Positions 7,189-14,991 are shown, counted from the first letter of the stretch. The stretch is DNA of 15,005 bases from Candidatus Onthocola stercoravium (GCA_018711775.1 DVHV01000163.1:1-15005); one strand, 5' to 3'. A program made the numbers and translations. The notes: generated by a model from the letters alone, not told the origin.

Positions 7189-8286
7189 TCTAGGAATTTG
7201 TTGCGTTATACAGTGAATGTTTCCTCCACCAAGAAGGATTTCTCTAGCATAAATTGGTTCGATTACTCTATCTGGATATAATTCCTTTAATAAATTTATA
7301 GCTACTTCATCATTAGAGTCTCCAAACACAGGAACAGCTACAAAGCCATTACCGGTATAGTAATTTACGTATGATGCTGCAAGGCGGTCCCCGACTTGTC
7401 TTGGAAGAGTTCCTTCAACTGCATCTACTCCATCACTTTCTTCTTCTGTAATTAATACTGGCTTTGGAGTATACATTTTATGAATTTTTAACTTACGACC
7501 TTTAGCATCAGTTTCGCTTTCTAAATATTCTAAAGCTTTTTTGCTAATTTCGTATTGTGGATCTGATTCATCATCAGTCCAAGCAAGTACTACTTCCCCA
7601 GGTCTAACAAAATTACAAATGTTATCAATGTGACCATTAGTTTCATCGTTATAAATACCTTCCGGAACCCATAAAACTTTACTACAGCCTAAATAATCAC
7701 ATAAAGTTTTTTCTATTTCTTCTTTGGTCATGTTTGGCACATTTCGACCTGATTCTGAACGAAGTAGTGTTTCTGCACAAGTCATTACTGTACCTTCACC
7801 ATCAACATGGATAGAACCACCTTCTAAAATAAAATCTGCCAAGCGATAGCTATCAGCACCTTCAAGTTCGCACATCTTCTCTGCAATTGCATCATCCTTA
7901 TCCCAAGGGAAATATAGGCCATCTACTAAACCACCCCAAGCATTGAAGTACCAATCTACTCCCCGCAAATCTCCTTTATCATTAACTAAGAATGTTGCCC
8001 CGCAATCTCTAACCCAAGAGTCGTTGTTACTCATCTCTACAACTCGCACTCGTGGATCTAAATGATGTCTAGCATTTTTGTATTGTTCATAAGAAACTAG
8101 CATTGTAACCGGTTCATATTTTACAATTGTATTTGCTACTTCTGCAAATACTTTTTGAGCAGGTTTTCCCCCAAAACGCCAATTGTCTGGTCGTTCTGGC
8201 CAAATAATATATGTTCCACGATGTGGTTCAAATTCTCCTGGCATTCTAAAACCATCATCTATTGGTTTGGTATTTAATCTTTTCAA
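7186..8286 (-). CDS. aguA: Agmatine deiminase
   Basis: The enzyme hydrolyses agmatine to N-carbamoylputrescine and ammonia in the cytosol. All family blocks are present over the full usual length (366 residues): MPGEFEPHRGTYIIWPERPDNW (15-36), NDSWVRDCGATF (88-99, Asp94), LEGGSIHVDGEG (154-165, Glu155), GHIDNICNFV (218-227, His219) and the C-terminal GGGNIHCITQQ with nucleophile Cys359. The start is TTG at 8286-8284, preceded by AAGGAG with an 8-base gap. The nearby ATG in another frame hits a stop after three codons, so TTG is the only sensible start. It is the third gene of the operon, 12 bases after the exchanger gene, and is followed by a terminator. G+C is clearly higher than in the genes around the operon (52 of 120 bases in 7861-7980). 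Confidence 0.97.
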   Translation of the reverse strand: MKRLNTKPIDDGFRMPGEFEPHRGTYIIWPERPDNWRFGGKPAQKVFAEVANTIVKYEPVTMLVSYEQYKNARHHLDPRVRVVEMSNNDSWVRDCGATFLVNDKGDLRGVDWYFNAWGGLVDGLYFPWDKDDAIAEKMCELEGADSYRLADFILEGGSIHVDGEGTVMTCAETLLRSESGRNVPNMTKEEIEKTLCDYLGCSKVLWVPEGIYNDETNGHIDNICNFVRPGEVVLAWTDDESDPQYEISKKALEYLESETDAKGRKLKIHKMYTPKPVLITEEESDGVDAVEGTLPRQVGDRLAASYVNYYTGNGFVAVPVFGDSNDEVAINLLKELYPDRVIEPIYAREILLGGGNIHCITQQIPR

Positions 8287-8294
8287 CGTATCAT

Positions 8295-8300
8295 CTCCTT
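8295..8300 (-). promoter_or_regulatory. Shine-Dalgarno that fixes the TTG start of aguA
   Basis: AAGGAG on the minus strand lies 8 bases before the TTG at 8286, between the aguD stop and aguA. It overlaps the last two bases of the aguD stop codon. Confidence 0.75.
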
Positions 8301-9693
8301 AATCTTTTTTAGTTTCTTTAACGCGTGCTGCTAAGATTTCTTGAATAATTACAGATACTATTACTCCAATTATTAATGGAATGTTTGAATTGATATATTC
8401 ACTTGAGAAATCTCCGAATAATGTAAATATTACACTAAGAACTAAAAGAATGAATGGAACATATGCCATTATGGCAGTCATAAATTTACCACCAGGTACT
8501 CTATATACTCTTTCAGTTTTATCAGTTTTTCTAAGTTTAATGAATGACAAGAACAATGGAATATAACTGATAAGTAATGTAACTAAACTAAGTGAGAAGA
8601 ATGTCCAGAATAAGTTGCTAGCACTTTCGGATACTTCACCTAAAATTATACCAATTATGACTATGACACTGGCAACTACACCATTCATAATTGATGCCAT
8701 ATAAGGTACTCCTTCTTTATTAGTTTTAGAAAATACTTTAGGTAGTCCGCCATCATCAGCAGAATATTTAGCAACTGAATTAACACCAAATGACCAAGAA
8801 ACAATATTAGCAACCATTGTATAAATAAACATAAGTCCAACAATTATTACTATTGCTCTAGTTATATCGGCATTAATGCCAATTCTTGTAAATAATATTA
8901 AGAATGAATCAGTAATTCCTGCAGCTTCTGCTTCTTCTAATGACATAGCAATATTAACACCTGTTGCAGGTAAAATATAGAATAAAGCCATTAAAATTCC
9001 ACCAATAATTAAGGCTTTAGGAATTTCTCTTTTAGGATTTTCCATATCATCTACAAAGGTAGCTACAACTTCAAAACCTAAGAAGTTAAAGATAATTACT
9101 GATAAGAATGATAATCCTAAAAGGTCCATTGTAGGTAGTAAGTCCATTGCACTTTCTATTGGGTTAGCACTTTCACCAGTTTTTATGAATACATAAATAC
9201 CTAAAATACCTAAACCAACCATGAATAATATTTTACAAAAAGTACCAATGTTTACTATCCATTTACTTTCCCCAATTCTTTTGGTTCCAAGTATACTTAC
9301 TAACCAGGTATAACCTAGTTGTAATACAAGTAGCCAGAATATATTTAGTTCAATATCAAATATACCTGCTACAACATCAGTAACAGCAACAGCAAGTGAT
9401 GCTATCCATAATGGAAAATTAATCCAATAATTCCAAGCAACACGAGATGCCATTTTTGCTCCAAATGCTCTTTTTACCCAATCGTACATACCACCTTCAC
9501 TAGGATAAGTTGTTCCAAGTTCAGCAGATATCATACCATAAGGTATGCAGAATGCTATAATTAAGAAAATCCACCAGAAATATTGGGAATTACCTATAGC
9601 AGCAGTTGGAGTAACAGATTCAGCAACTAGTGTTATACAAACAGTTGCTAGAATCGCATCAAATAATCTAAATTTTTTCTTTTTCTTTTCCAT
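8299..9693 (-). CDS. aguD: APC-family amino acid/polyamine permease, probable agmatine:putrescine exchanger
   Basis: This is an integral membrane transporter of about 464 residues with roughly a dozen hydrophobic helices, of the amino acid-polyamine-organocation superfamily. The first helices carry the APC signature region (LATVCITLVAESVTPTAAIG, then TYPSEGGMYDWVKRAFG). Position between putrescine carbamoyltransferase and agmatine deiminase matches AguD of the agmatine deiminase operon. There it imports agmatine and exports putrescine. A longer frame begins with TTG at 9699, but the AGGAG ribosome binding site abuts that codon. The ATG at 9693 has correct 6-base spacing, so I chose it. It starts 18 bases after ptcA. 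Substrate is inferred from context; a relative such as a glutamate/GABA-type exchanger has the same signature. Confidence 0.88.
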   Translation of the reverse strand: MEKKKKKFRLFDAILATVCITLVAESVTPTAAIGNSQYFWWIFLIIAFCIPYGMISAELGTTYPSEGGMYDWVKRAFGAKMASRVAWNYWINFPLWIASLAVAVTDVVAGIFDIELNIFWLLVLQLGYTWLVSILGTKRIGESKWIVNIGTFCKILFMVGLGILGIYVFIKTGESANPIESAMDLLPTMDLLGLSFLSVIIFNFLGFEVVATFVDDMENPKREIPKALIIGGILMALFYILPATGVNIAMSLEEAEAAGITDSFLILFTRIGINADITRAIVIIVGLMFIYTMVANIVSWSFGVNSVAKYSADDGGLPKVFSKTNKEGVPYMASIMNGVVASVIVIIGIILGEVSESASNLFWTFFSLSLVTLLISYIPLFLSFIKLRKTDKTERVYRVPGGKFMTAIMAYVPFILLVLSVIFTLFGDFSSEYINSNIPLIIGVIVSVIIQEILAARVKETKKD

Positions 9694-9699
9694 ACACAA

Positions 9700-9704
9700 C
9701 TCCT
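9700..9704 (-). promoter_or_regulatory. Shine-Dalgarno that fixes the aguD start
   Basis: AGGAG on the minus strand lies 6 bases before ATG 9693 and directly touches the TTG at 9699. This favours the ATG and a protein two residues shorter than the longest frame. Confidence 0.7.
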
Positions 9705-9711
9705 AACTAAA

Positions 9712-10698
9712 CTAGATACCTAAATTTTTTTTGCAAATTGCAATTGTTTCGTCTTTTTTGTCCATAAAATAAACAAGTAGCGCACGCATAGCCGTAAGTC
9801 TATTTTCGGCTTGATCAATGACGATAGAGTAATCAGAATCGATCACTTCATCGGTTACTTCTTCGCCTCTTTTGGCTGGCAAGCAATGCATAAACTTGAC
9901 ATGAGGAGAAGCCGTTTTGATCATTTGCATGTCTACTTGGTATTTTGGATAAAAGATACGCATTCTTTCTTCTTCAGAAAGTTCTGCTTCATATAAACCA
10001 TACCACACATCAGTATAGATAAAATCAGCATCTTTAAGGGCCATTTCAGGATCTTCAGTAAACATAATACTTCCACCAGAAGTTTTGCAATTTTCTTCAC
10101 CGATGGCTCTAAAATGTTCTTTTAATTGAAAATCTTTAGGTCCGTATTGCACAAAATGACCACCAAGTTTGGTTGTAATCATCATTAAAGATGCACATAC
10201 TTGGGTTGCATCACCAACGAAAACAATTTTTAAATCTTCAAAACGTTTTCCTTCTGGCATATGTTCAAAAATGGTCGTAATATCTCCCATTTCTTGGGTT
10301 GGGTGATTATAATCACTCATACCATTAATGACAGGAACAGATGCGTATTTAGCCAAATCAGTAATACTTTCATGTTTGATTACACGAGCCATTAAAACAT
10401 CAGTAAGACGTGCTAAAACATGAGCCGTATCTTTTAGATTTTCATGGGCTCCAAGTTGGATTTGACCAGGTGCCAAATACTGTGCGTGTCCACCCAATTG
10501 AGTCATTGCTGTTTCAAATGAAACACGAGTTCTTGTTGATGGTTGTTCAAATATCATACCTAAAGTCTTATGGTATAAAACATTTAAAGGGTATCCGGCT
10601 TTAATGTTTTTTTTGATAATTAACCCTAGGTTAAGAATATCTAACAATTCTTCTTTTGTGAAGTTTTGCGTATCAACAAAATCTTTTACTCTCACCAT
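9712..10698 (-). CDS. ptcA: Putrescine carbamoyltransferase
   Basis: The enzyme phosphorolyses N-carbamoylputrescine to putrescine and carbamoyl phosphate, the step after agmatine deiminase. It belongs to the aspartate/ornithine transcarbamylase family: carbamoyl phosphate site STRTR (54-58), HPTQ (132-135) and HCLPA (271-275). What separates it from ornithine transcarbamylase is the second-substrate region. Here it reads DVWYGLYEAELSEEERM (230-246), the putrescine type, instead of the DVWxSMG of OTCase. A C-terminal helix (DETIAICKKNLGI) extends the protein, as in known PTCases, where it helps trimer formation. The ATG at 10698 has a strong AGGAGG at 5 bases and is the first gene after a TTGACA/TATAAT promoter. 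Its G+C (26 of 60 in 9781-9840) is well above the pot genes. Confidence 0.94.
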   Translation of the reverse strand: MVRVKDFVDTQNFTKEELLDILNLGLIIKKNIKAGYPLNVLYHKTLGMIFEQPSTRTRVSFETAMTQLGGHAQYLAPGQIQLGAHENLKDTAHVLARLTDVLMARVIKHESITDLAKYASVPVINGMSDYNHPTQEMGDITTIFEHMPEGKRFEDLKIVFVGDATQVCASLMMITTKLGGHFVQYGPKDFQLKEHFRAIGEENCKTSGGSIMFTEDPEMALKDADFIYTDVWYGLYEAELSEEERMRIFYPKYQVDMQMIKTASPHVKFMHCLPAKRGEEVTDEVIDSDYSIVIDQAENRLTAMRALLVYFMDKKDETIAICKKNLGI

Positions 10699-10720
10699 TT
10701 TTACCTCCTATCTTAATTTG

Positions 10721-10750
10721 ATTATAACATCAATTAAAAAACGGTGTCAA
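10721..10750 (-). promoter_or_regulatory. Promoter of the agmatine operon (ptcA-aguD-aguA)
   Basis: On the minus strand TTGACA (10750-10745) and TATAAT (10726-10721) are both perfect, 18 bases apart. Transcription should start near 10714, about 16 bases before the ptcA ATG. The -35 lies inside the 3' arm of the pot terminator. An imperfect palindrome, ATTGAT and ATCAAAT around the -10 (about 10713-10737), could be an operator. Confidence 0.85.
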
Positions 10751-10772
10751 TTAAAATTATTTAATTGACACC
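10738..10772 (-). terminator. Strong intrinsic terminator of the pot operon
   Basis: A perfect 13-base inverted repeat, GGTGTCAATTAAA on each arm with a 4-base loop (10743-10755 and 10760-10772), is followed on the minus strand by GTTTTTT. The 5' arm begins inside the last codons of potD and the potD stop codon sits at the top of the hairpin. Confidence 0.9.
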
Positions 10773-11776
10773 CAAGCCTTATCATATTTTAATATCGCCT
10801 CATCTATATTTTTAACAAATAATCCTCTATTAAAGTAATTATCTGGTATATTGGCAGCAATATTATTTATATATGTATCACTAAGTAACTCTTGAGTTTT
10901 TATATTTAAATTTTTATATGGATATTCTTCAATTATCCTTTGCATTACCTCTGGCTTTAAAATATAATCGATAAATTTATAGGCGTTATCTAAATTCTTA
11001 GCGTTATTAGGTATTGCAAAATTATCGATACTTATATTAAATCCTTCGCTAGGATATGCTACTTTTAATGATGGAACTTCATTCATAGCAAGAGCCGCTT
11101 CAGCATTCCACATAACACCTATTTTAGTTTCTTTAGTAATCATAAATGTTTTAGGAGAATCACTGTCAAAAGCTTTAATATTGGGTTTTAATGCAAGTAA
11201 CCAATTAGTTGCTTCTTCAATGTGAGAATCATTCGTATCATTCATGTCATATCCTAAAGCGAGAAGAGCCATCCCAATAATTATTCGTTGATCGTCAAGT
11301 AAAACTATGTTATCAGCATATTCAGATGATAATAAATCGTTATAACTAGTTATTTTTTTATTAACAAATTTTTCGTCGTAAACTATTACAACTGAGGCTG
11401 CTAGAAAAGGTAGTGTATATATATTACCTGGATCATATTCTAAATCGAGGTAATTGGTATTTAAGTTGCTTATATTATTTAATTTAGTTTTATCAAGTTT
11501 TTGAATCATTTCTTTTTCAATTAATAATTCTACTAAATAATCACTAGGAAATATTAAATCATACGTTCCACTTTTAGCGGCTTGTAACTTGGCAAGGCAC
11601 TCTTCATTAGAGGAATAAGTATTATAATTTACTTTTATACCAGTCTGATGCTCAAAATCTTTTATTACTTCATTAGGTATATAACTAGACCAATTTAAGA
11701 TATTTACGACTTCTTCATTATTAGAGCAACCACTCAATAAAAAGATAAATACTAATAAAATAATTAATTTTTTCAT
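10757..11776 (-). CDS. potD: Polyamine ABC transporter substrate-binding lipoprotein
   Basis: This is the extracellular solute receptor of the spermidine/putrescine importer, 339 residues. A lipoprotein signal ends in LLSGC (Cys17). The mature part begins NILNWSSYIPNEVIKDFEHQTGIKV (25-49), the standard PotD opening with Trp29. It continues with YDLIFPSDYLVE (72-83), GVMWNAEAALAM (220-231, Trp223), SIDNFAIPNNAKNLDNAYKFID (249-270, Asp251) and a YDKAWVSIK end. Compared with E. coli PotD from memory, some polyamine contacts appear changed: Ser249 stands where Trp255 stacks on the ligand, Ile165 where Glu171 binds an amine, and Ser31 where Glu36 is. The ligand may therefore differ. The gene overlaps potC by 4 bases (ATGA) with AAGGA upstream. 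It is the last gene of the operon and is followed directly by the terminator. Confidence 0.93.
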   Translation of the reverse strand: MKKLIILLVFIFLLSGCSNNEEVVNILNWSSYIPNEVIKDFEHQTGIKVNYNTYSSNEECLAKLQAAKSGTYDLIFPSDYLVELLIEKEMIQKLDKTKLNNISNLNTNYLDLEYDPGNIYTLPFLAASVVIVYDEKFVNKKITSYNDLLSSEYADNIVLLDDQRIIIGMALLALGYDMNDTNDSHIEEATNWLLALKPNIKAFDSDSPKTFMITKETKIGVMWNAEAALAMNEVPSLKVAYPSEGFNISIDNFAIPNNAKNLDNAYKFIDYILKPEVMQRIIEEYPYKNLNIKTQELLSDTYINNIAANIPDNYFNRGLFVKNIDEAILKYDKAWVSIK

Positions 11777-12561
11777 ATTTGATATCCTTTCTTTAACTTT
11801 CTTGCTTGGATAATGGTTGATGTAAATAAAATTATCATAACAACAAGTATTATTAAAGTGGTTAGGGCATTAACATCGGGGGTTATTCCAGTTTTAATCA
11901 TAGAATAGATTTGTAAAGGTAAGGTATTACTTCCTGGTCCAGTCGTAAAATAACTAATGATTACGTCATCTAAAGACAATGTAAAAGCAAGGGTTGCTCC
12001 GCTGATGATTCCTGGAGTTATTTCGGGTAAAATAATTTTCCTAAATGTTAGAAAATCACTAGCACCAAGATCATGTGCCGCTTCTTCTATTTGCCAATTC
12101 ATGGAAGATATAACAGTTCTGATGCTTATAATAACGTAAGGAATAGAAAAAGCAATATGGGAAATGATAAGGGTTCCTAGACCTAAATTAAGTTTCATTA
12201 AAGTATATATAGAAAGCAGGCTAATTCCCAAAACTATTTCAGGTATAACCACAGGAATATACAATAAACTATTAATAAAGTCTTTTCCTTTAAAGTCATA
12301 TTTATATAAACCTATGGCAGCAATGGTACCAACAATAGTAGAAATAACTGTACTAGTTATAGCAACTATTAAAGTATTACCTAATGATTCAAGCAAAGTT
12401 GTGTTGGTAAATAATGTTTTATACCATTCAAGTGTAAATCCTTCAAAGACAATATTTAGTTTTGAATCATTGAAAGAGAAAGCTATTAAAGCAAGTATTG
12501 GTAAATATAAAAATATAAATACTAATACAATAAAAAGGTTTTTAAGTATTTTATTTTTCAT
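11773..12561 (-). CDS. potC: Polyamine ABC transporter permease PotC
   Basis: This is one of the two membrane subunits of the polyamine importer, 262 residues with about six membrane helices. The cytoplasmic EAA loop, which docks on the ATPase, reads EEAAHDLGASDFLTFRKIIL (159-178), followed by PGIISGATLAFTLSLDDVII (183-202), typical of PotC. The start ATG shares one base with the potB stop (TAATG) and has AGGAGG 6 bases upstream. Its stop overlaps the potD start (ATGA). The tight overlaps imply balanced translation of the complex. Confidence 0.94.
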   Translation of the reverse strand: MKNKILKNLFIVLVFIFLYLPILALIAFSFNDSKLNIVFEGFTLEWYKTLFTNTTLLESLGNTLIVAITSTVISTIVGTIAAIGLYKYDFKGKDFINSLLYIPVVIPEIVLGISLLSIYTLMKLNLGLGTLIISHIAFSIPYVIISIRTVISSMNWQIEEAAHDLGASDFLTFRKIILPEITPGIISGATLAFTLSLDDVIISYFTTGPGSNTLPLQIYSMIKTGITPDVNALTTLIILVVMIILFTSTIIQARKLKKGYQI

Positions 12562-13409
12562 TAGAATCCTCCTAAATCGTCCATTTTACCACCAAGTTTT
12601 TTATATACTTTAACTAAAACTAAAGTAACAACTATTAGGAAAATTGCTAAGGCAGAACCAAAAGGCCAGTTTCTAGAAACCAGAAATTGATTTTTAATTA
12701 AGTTGCCAATGAGCATCATTTTTCCTCCTCCTAGAAGGTCTACTATGAAAAACATACCTATGGCAGGAATAAATGTCATAAGACACCCATTAAATATCCC
12801 CGAATATGTTTCAGGAATAATTATTTTAAAAAATATATTTAAGGGACTAGCACCTAAATCCTGTGCAGCTTCGATAACTTTTTTATCTATTTTTGATACT
12901 GAATTATAAATAGGTAATATCATAAATGGTAAAAGTGTATAGGTTAGACCTATAAATATACCTAAGTTATTGTACATAAAACTAAGAGGATTATCAATTA
13001 ACGATAAATTAGTAAGTATCGAATTAATAATTCCTTCTTTTCTTAGTAAGACAATCCAGCCATAAGTTCTAATTAAAGAATTTGTTAAGAAAGGTATTAG
13101 AACCATTGTTATAAGTAACTTTTGGATATGAGGCTTTTTTTCAGATACAAATATGGAAAAAGGATAAGCAATAAGCAGACAAGCAAATGTTACTATTAAG
13201 CCAATTATGGCTGATGAAAAGAATACTTTTAAGTAAACTGGGTCAAATATTCGAATATAATTATAAACAGTAAAGGCATATATTATACCACCATAATTGT
13301 CACTAGTTTGAAAACTTAATACTAAAATATAAAGAATTGGAAATAATATTAAAACTAAGGCATAAATAATAACTGGTGCTAAAAAAATGAATTTTAAGGT
13401 TTTATTCAT
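12561..13409 (-). CDS. potB: Polyamine ABC transporter permease PotB
   Basis: This is the first membrane subunit of the importer, 282 residues with about six membrane helices. The first runs FIFLAPVIIYALVLILFPILY (8-28). Family marks are the PFLTNSLIRTYGWIVLL stretch (106-122) and the EAA loop EAAQDLGASPLNIFFKIIIP (180-199), which contacts PotA. The GMFFIVDLLGGGKMMLIGNLI region is also typical of PotB. The start overlaps the potA stop by 4 bases (ATGA at 13409-13406), with GAGGT as ribosome binding site. It forms the channel with PotC. Confidence 0.94.
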   Translation of the reverse strand: MNKTLKFIFLAPVIIYALVLILFPILYILVLSFQTSDNYGGIIYAFTVYNYIRIFDPVYLKVFFSSAIIGLIVTFACLLIAYPFSIFVSEKKPHIQKLLITMVLIPFLTNSLIRTYGWIVLLRKEGIINSILTNLSLIDNPLSFMYNNLGIFIGLTYTLLPFMILPIYNSVSKIDKKVIEAAQDLGASPLNIFFKIIIPETYSGIFNGCLMTFIPAIGMFFIVDLLGGGKMMLIGNLIKNQFLVSRNWPFGSALAIFLIVVTLVLVKVYKKLGGKMDDLGGF

Positions 13410-14467
13410 TTTGACCTCACTATTATAAAATCTTTTGGGTTATATTTTAGTTTTATTTCGCTGTTTTTAGTTATTTCTTCATTGTCATAAATTATAAAAG
13501 ATACATCCGTTTTATTTAATTTGCCGATTACTTTAGTGTAATTTCCATTATATATGCTTTCTTTACATTTAACAGTAAATGTGTTTTTTTCAGTTGTTGC
13601 TATTTTTAGTTGTTCTGGACGAAGTATTGCTACTAAAGATTCCCCTATTTTATATGAATTATCAGGTATAGTTAATATTAAATCTAAATCGTCTATTGCA
13701 ACTATTGCTTCATTATTTTTTATCATCATAACACTAGCTTTAAATTTGTTGGATTCACCAATAAAGTCTGCTACAAACAAGGTTTTTGGGTTATTATATA
13801 TTTCTTTGGGAGTGGCAATTTGTTCAATTACCCCATTATTAATTATGGCAATGCGGTCACTCATCGATAATGCTTCATCTTGATCATGAGTAACATAGAT
13901 AAAAGTTATTTCAGTTTTATTTTGAATTTCTTTTAATTCTATTCCCATTTTTTTACGTAACTTTAAATCAAGTGATGAAAGTGGTTCATCAAGTAATAAC
14001 ACTTTTGGTTTATTGACTAAGCCTCTGGCTAAGGCAACTCTTTGTTGTTGGCCACCGGAAAGTTGGTTGGGTTTAGCGTTGATAAAGTCTTGCATTTGAA
14101 TCATTTCGATAATATTATTAGTTCTCTTTTTTATTTCTTCGTTACTTAATTTCTTCATCTTTAAACCAAATTCAATATTTTTTTGAACTGTCATAGTATT
14201 AAATAACGCAAAATTTTGAAATATCGTATTTACATCTCTTTTTTGAGGTGGTAAATTAGTTACTTCTTCATTATCAATATAAATTTTACCAGTTGTTACT
14301 TCTTCCAGACCCGAGATTGTTCTTAAAATGGTTGTTTTTCCACAACCGGAAGGACCTAAAAGAGTTAAAAATTCTCCTTCATAAATTTCTAAGTCAATTC
14401 CTTTAATTATTTTCTTTTCACCAAAATCTTTAGTTACATTTTCAAGTTTTACCATTACTTTTTTCAC
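13406..14467 (-). CDS. potA: Polyamine ABC transporter ATP-binding protein
   Basis: This is the ATPase that powers polyamine import. Counting from the GTG at 14467, it has Walker A GPSGCGKTT (38-46), the Q-loop Gln84 in IFQNFALF, signature LSGGQQQR (136-143), Walker B VLLLDEP (156-162) and the switch His194 in VTHDQDEA. A C-terminal TOBE-like regulatory domain follows (about 230-350). Three starts are possible: ATG 14479, GTG 14467 and ATG 14455. The ATG at 14479 would lie only about 6 bases from the expected transcription start and has no ribosome binding site. GTG 14467 has GGTGAT 4 bases upstream. ATG 14455 gives MVKLENVTKDF, closest to the family beginning. I chose 14467, with modest certainty on the start only. 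It is the first gene of potABCD. Confidence 0.93.
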   Translation of the reverse strand: MKKVMVKLENVTKDFGEKKIIKGIDLEIYEGEFLTLLGPSGCGKTTILRTISGLEEVTTGKIYIDNEEVTNLPPQKRDVNTIFQNFALFNTMTVQKNIEFGLKMKKLSNEEIKKRTNNIIEMIQMQDFINAKPNQLSGGQQQRVALARGLVNKPKVLLLDEPLSSLDLKLRKKMGIELKEIQNKTEITFIYVTHDQDEALSMSDRIAIINNGVIEQIATPKEIYNNPKTLFVADFIGESNKFKASVMMIKNNEAIVAIDDLDLILTIPDNSYKIGESLVAILRPEQLKIATTEKNTFTVKCKESIYNGNYTKVIGKLNKTDVSFIIYDNEEITKNSEIKLKYNPKDFIIVRSK

Positions 14468-14491
14468 AAGCATCACCATCTATTTTAATAA

Positions 14492-14520
14492 ATTATACCA
14501 TATGGTAAACTTAACTTGCA
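14492..14520 (-). promoter_or_regulatory. Promoter of potABCD with overlapping palindrome
   Basis: On the minus strand TATAAT (14497-14492) is preceded by TGG, making an extended -10. A TTGCAA 18 bases upstream could serve as a weak -35. A perfect 12-base palindrome, TACCATATGGTA (14496-14507), overlaps the -10 and is a candidate operator for a repressor. Transcription should begin near 14485. Confidence 0.7.
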
Positions 14521-14571
14521 ATTCTTTTAGTGGGCAAAATAAATGAAAAATTATATATATGTTTTAGTTAA

Positions 14572-14991
14572 TTATTTATTTTCTATTTGCTTGGTTTCAC
14601 TCAATAACCTATCAAAATCAGAAACGTAATTTTTATCTTGAATAACTTTATATTTTTCATATTCACTTTCTGCTTTATTTACCGCTTGTTTATGTGAAAT
14701 TTTACCTTTGTCTTCCAATACTTCATAATGAAATATTTTTAAAGCATTTTCCACTTCATTCTTCCAATCATCCATATACATTGGAATGTTTCTTTCAGCA
14801 TTATTTTCTGCTATATATAAAAATAAGTTTACTAAATTATTTAAGTGTTTAATTTCTTTTTCATTTAAATAATTTTTGGCAATAACAACATCAGATTTTA
14901 ATATTTTACCATCTGGCGAATTTTCCCATGTTGGTTGTTCTAAATGACACGGTTTTATCATCGTTAATTTCATACTGATAACTAGAGCCAA
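14572..14991 (-). pseudogene. RhuM-family protein, C-terminal part (probable remnant or frameshifted copy)
   Basis: About 139 codons are open. The part from TWENSPDGKILKSDVVIAKNYL through AERNIPMYMDDWKNEVENAL and KISHKQAVNKAESEYEKYKVIQD to FDRLL matches the C-terminal region of RhuM proteins, which are normally more than 300 residues. RhuM was named from a Salmonella pathogenicity island and is widespread near mobile and defence genes, with no firm function. Upstream, the frame is closed by TAA at 14997-14995. The only starts are a TTG (14991) without a ribosome binding site and an internal ATG (14973). The N-terminal two thirds is therefore missing or lies in another frame beyond the window. 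The first 20 or so residues look unlike RhuM. It is transcribed toward the pot promoter and has no visible terminator. Family call is fairly sure; pseudogene status is inference. Confidence 0.62.

Noticed and set aside
9712..10698. Ornithine carbamoyltransferase for the carbamoyltransferase gene
   Set aside because: The second-substrate loop reads YGLYEAELSEEERM, the putrescine type, and the gene is in an agmatine deiminase operon.
12164..12613. A 149-codon plus-strand open frame
   Set aside because: It lies opposite potC, which has clear family motifs; its product looks like antisense translation and has no ribosome binding site.
13554..13883. A 109-codon plus-strand open frame
   Set aside because: It is antisense to the C-terminal part of potA, with no recognisable motif.
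14548..14560. Short TA repeats near 14550 as a microsatellite or origin element
   Set aside because: The run is only a few units long and not accompanied by DnaA boxes or iterons.
14536..14582. AAAATAAAT / ATTTATTTT inverted repeat after the RhuM stop as terminator
   Set aside because: It is made only of A and T with a 29-base loop and is expected by chance in such AT-rich DNA.
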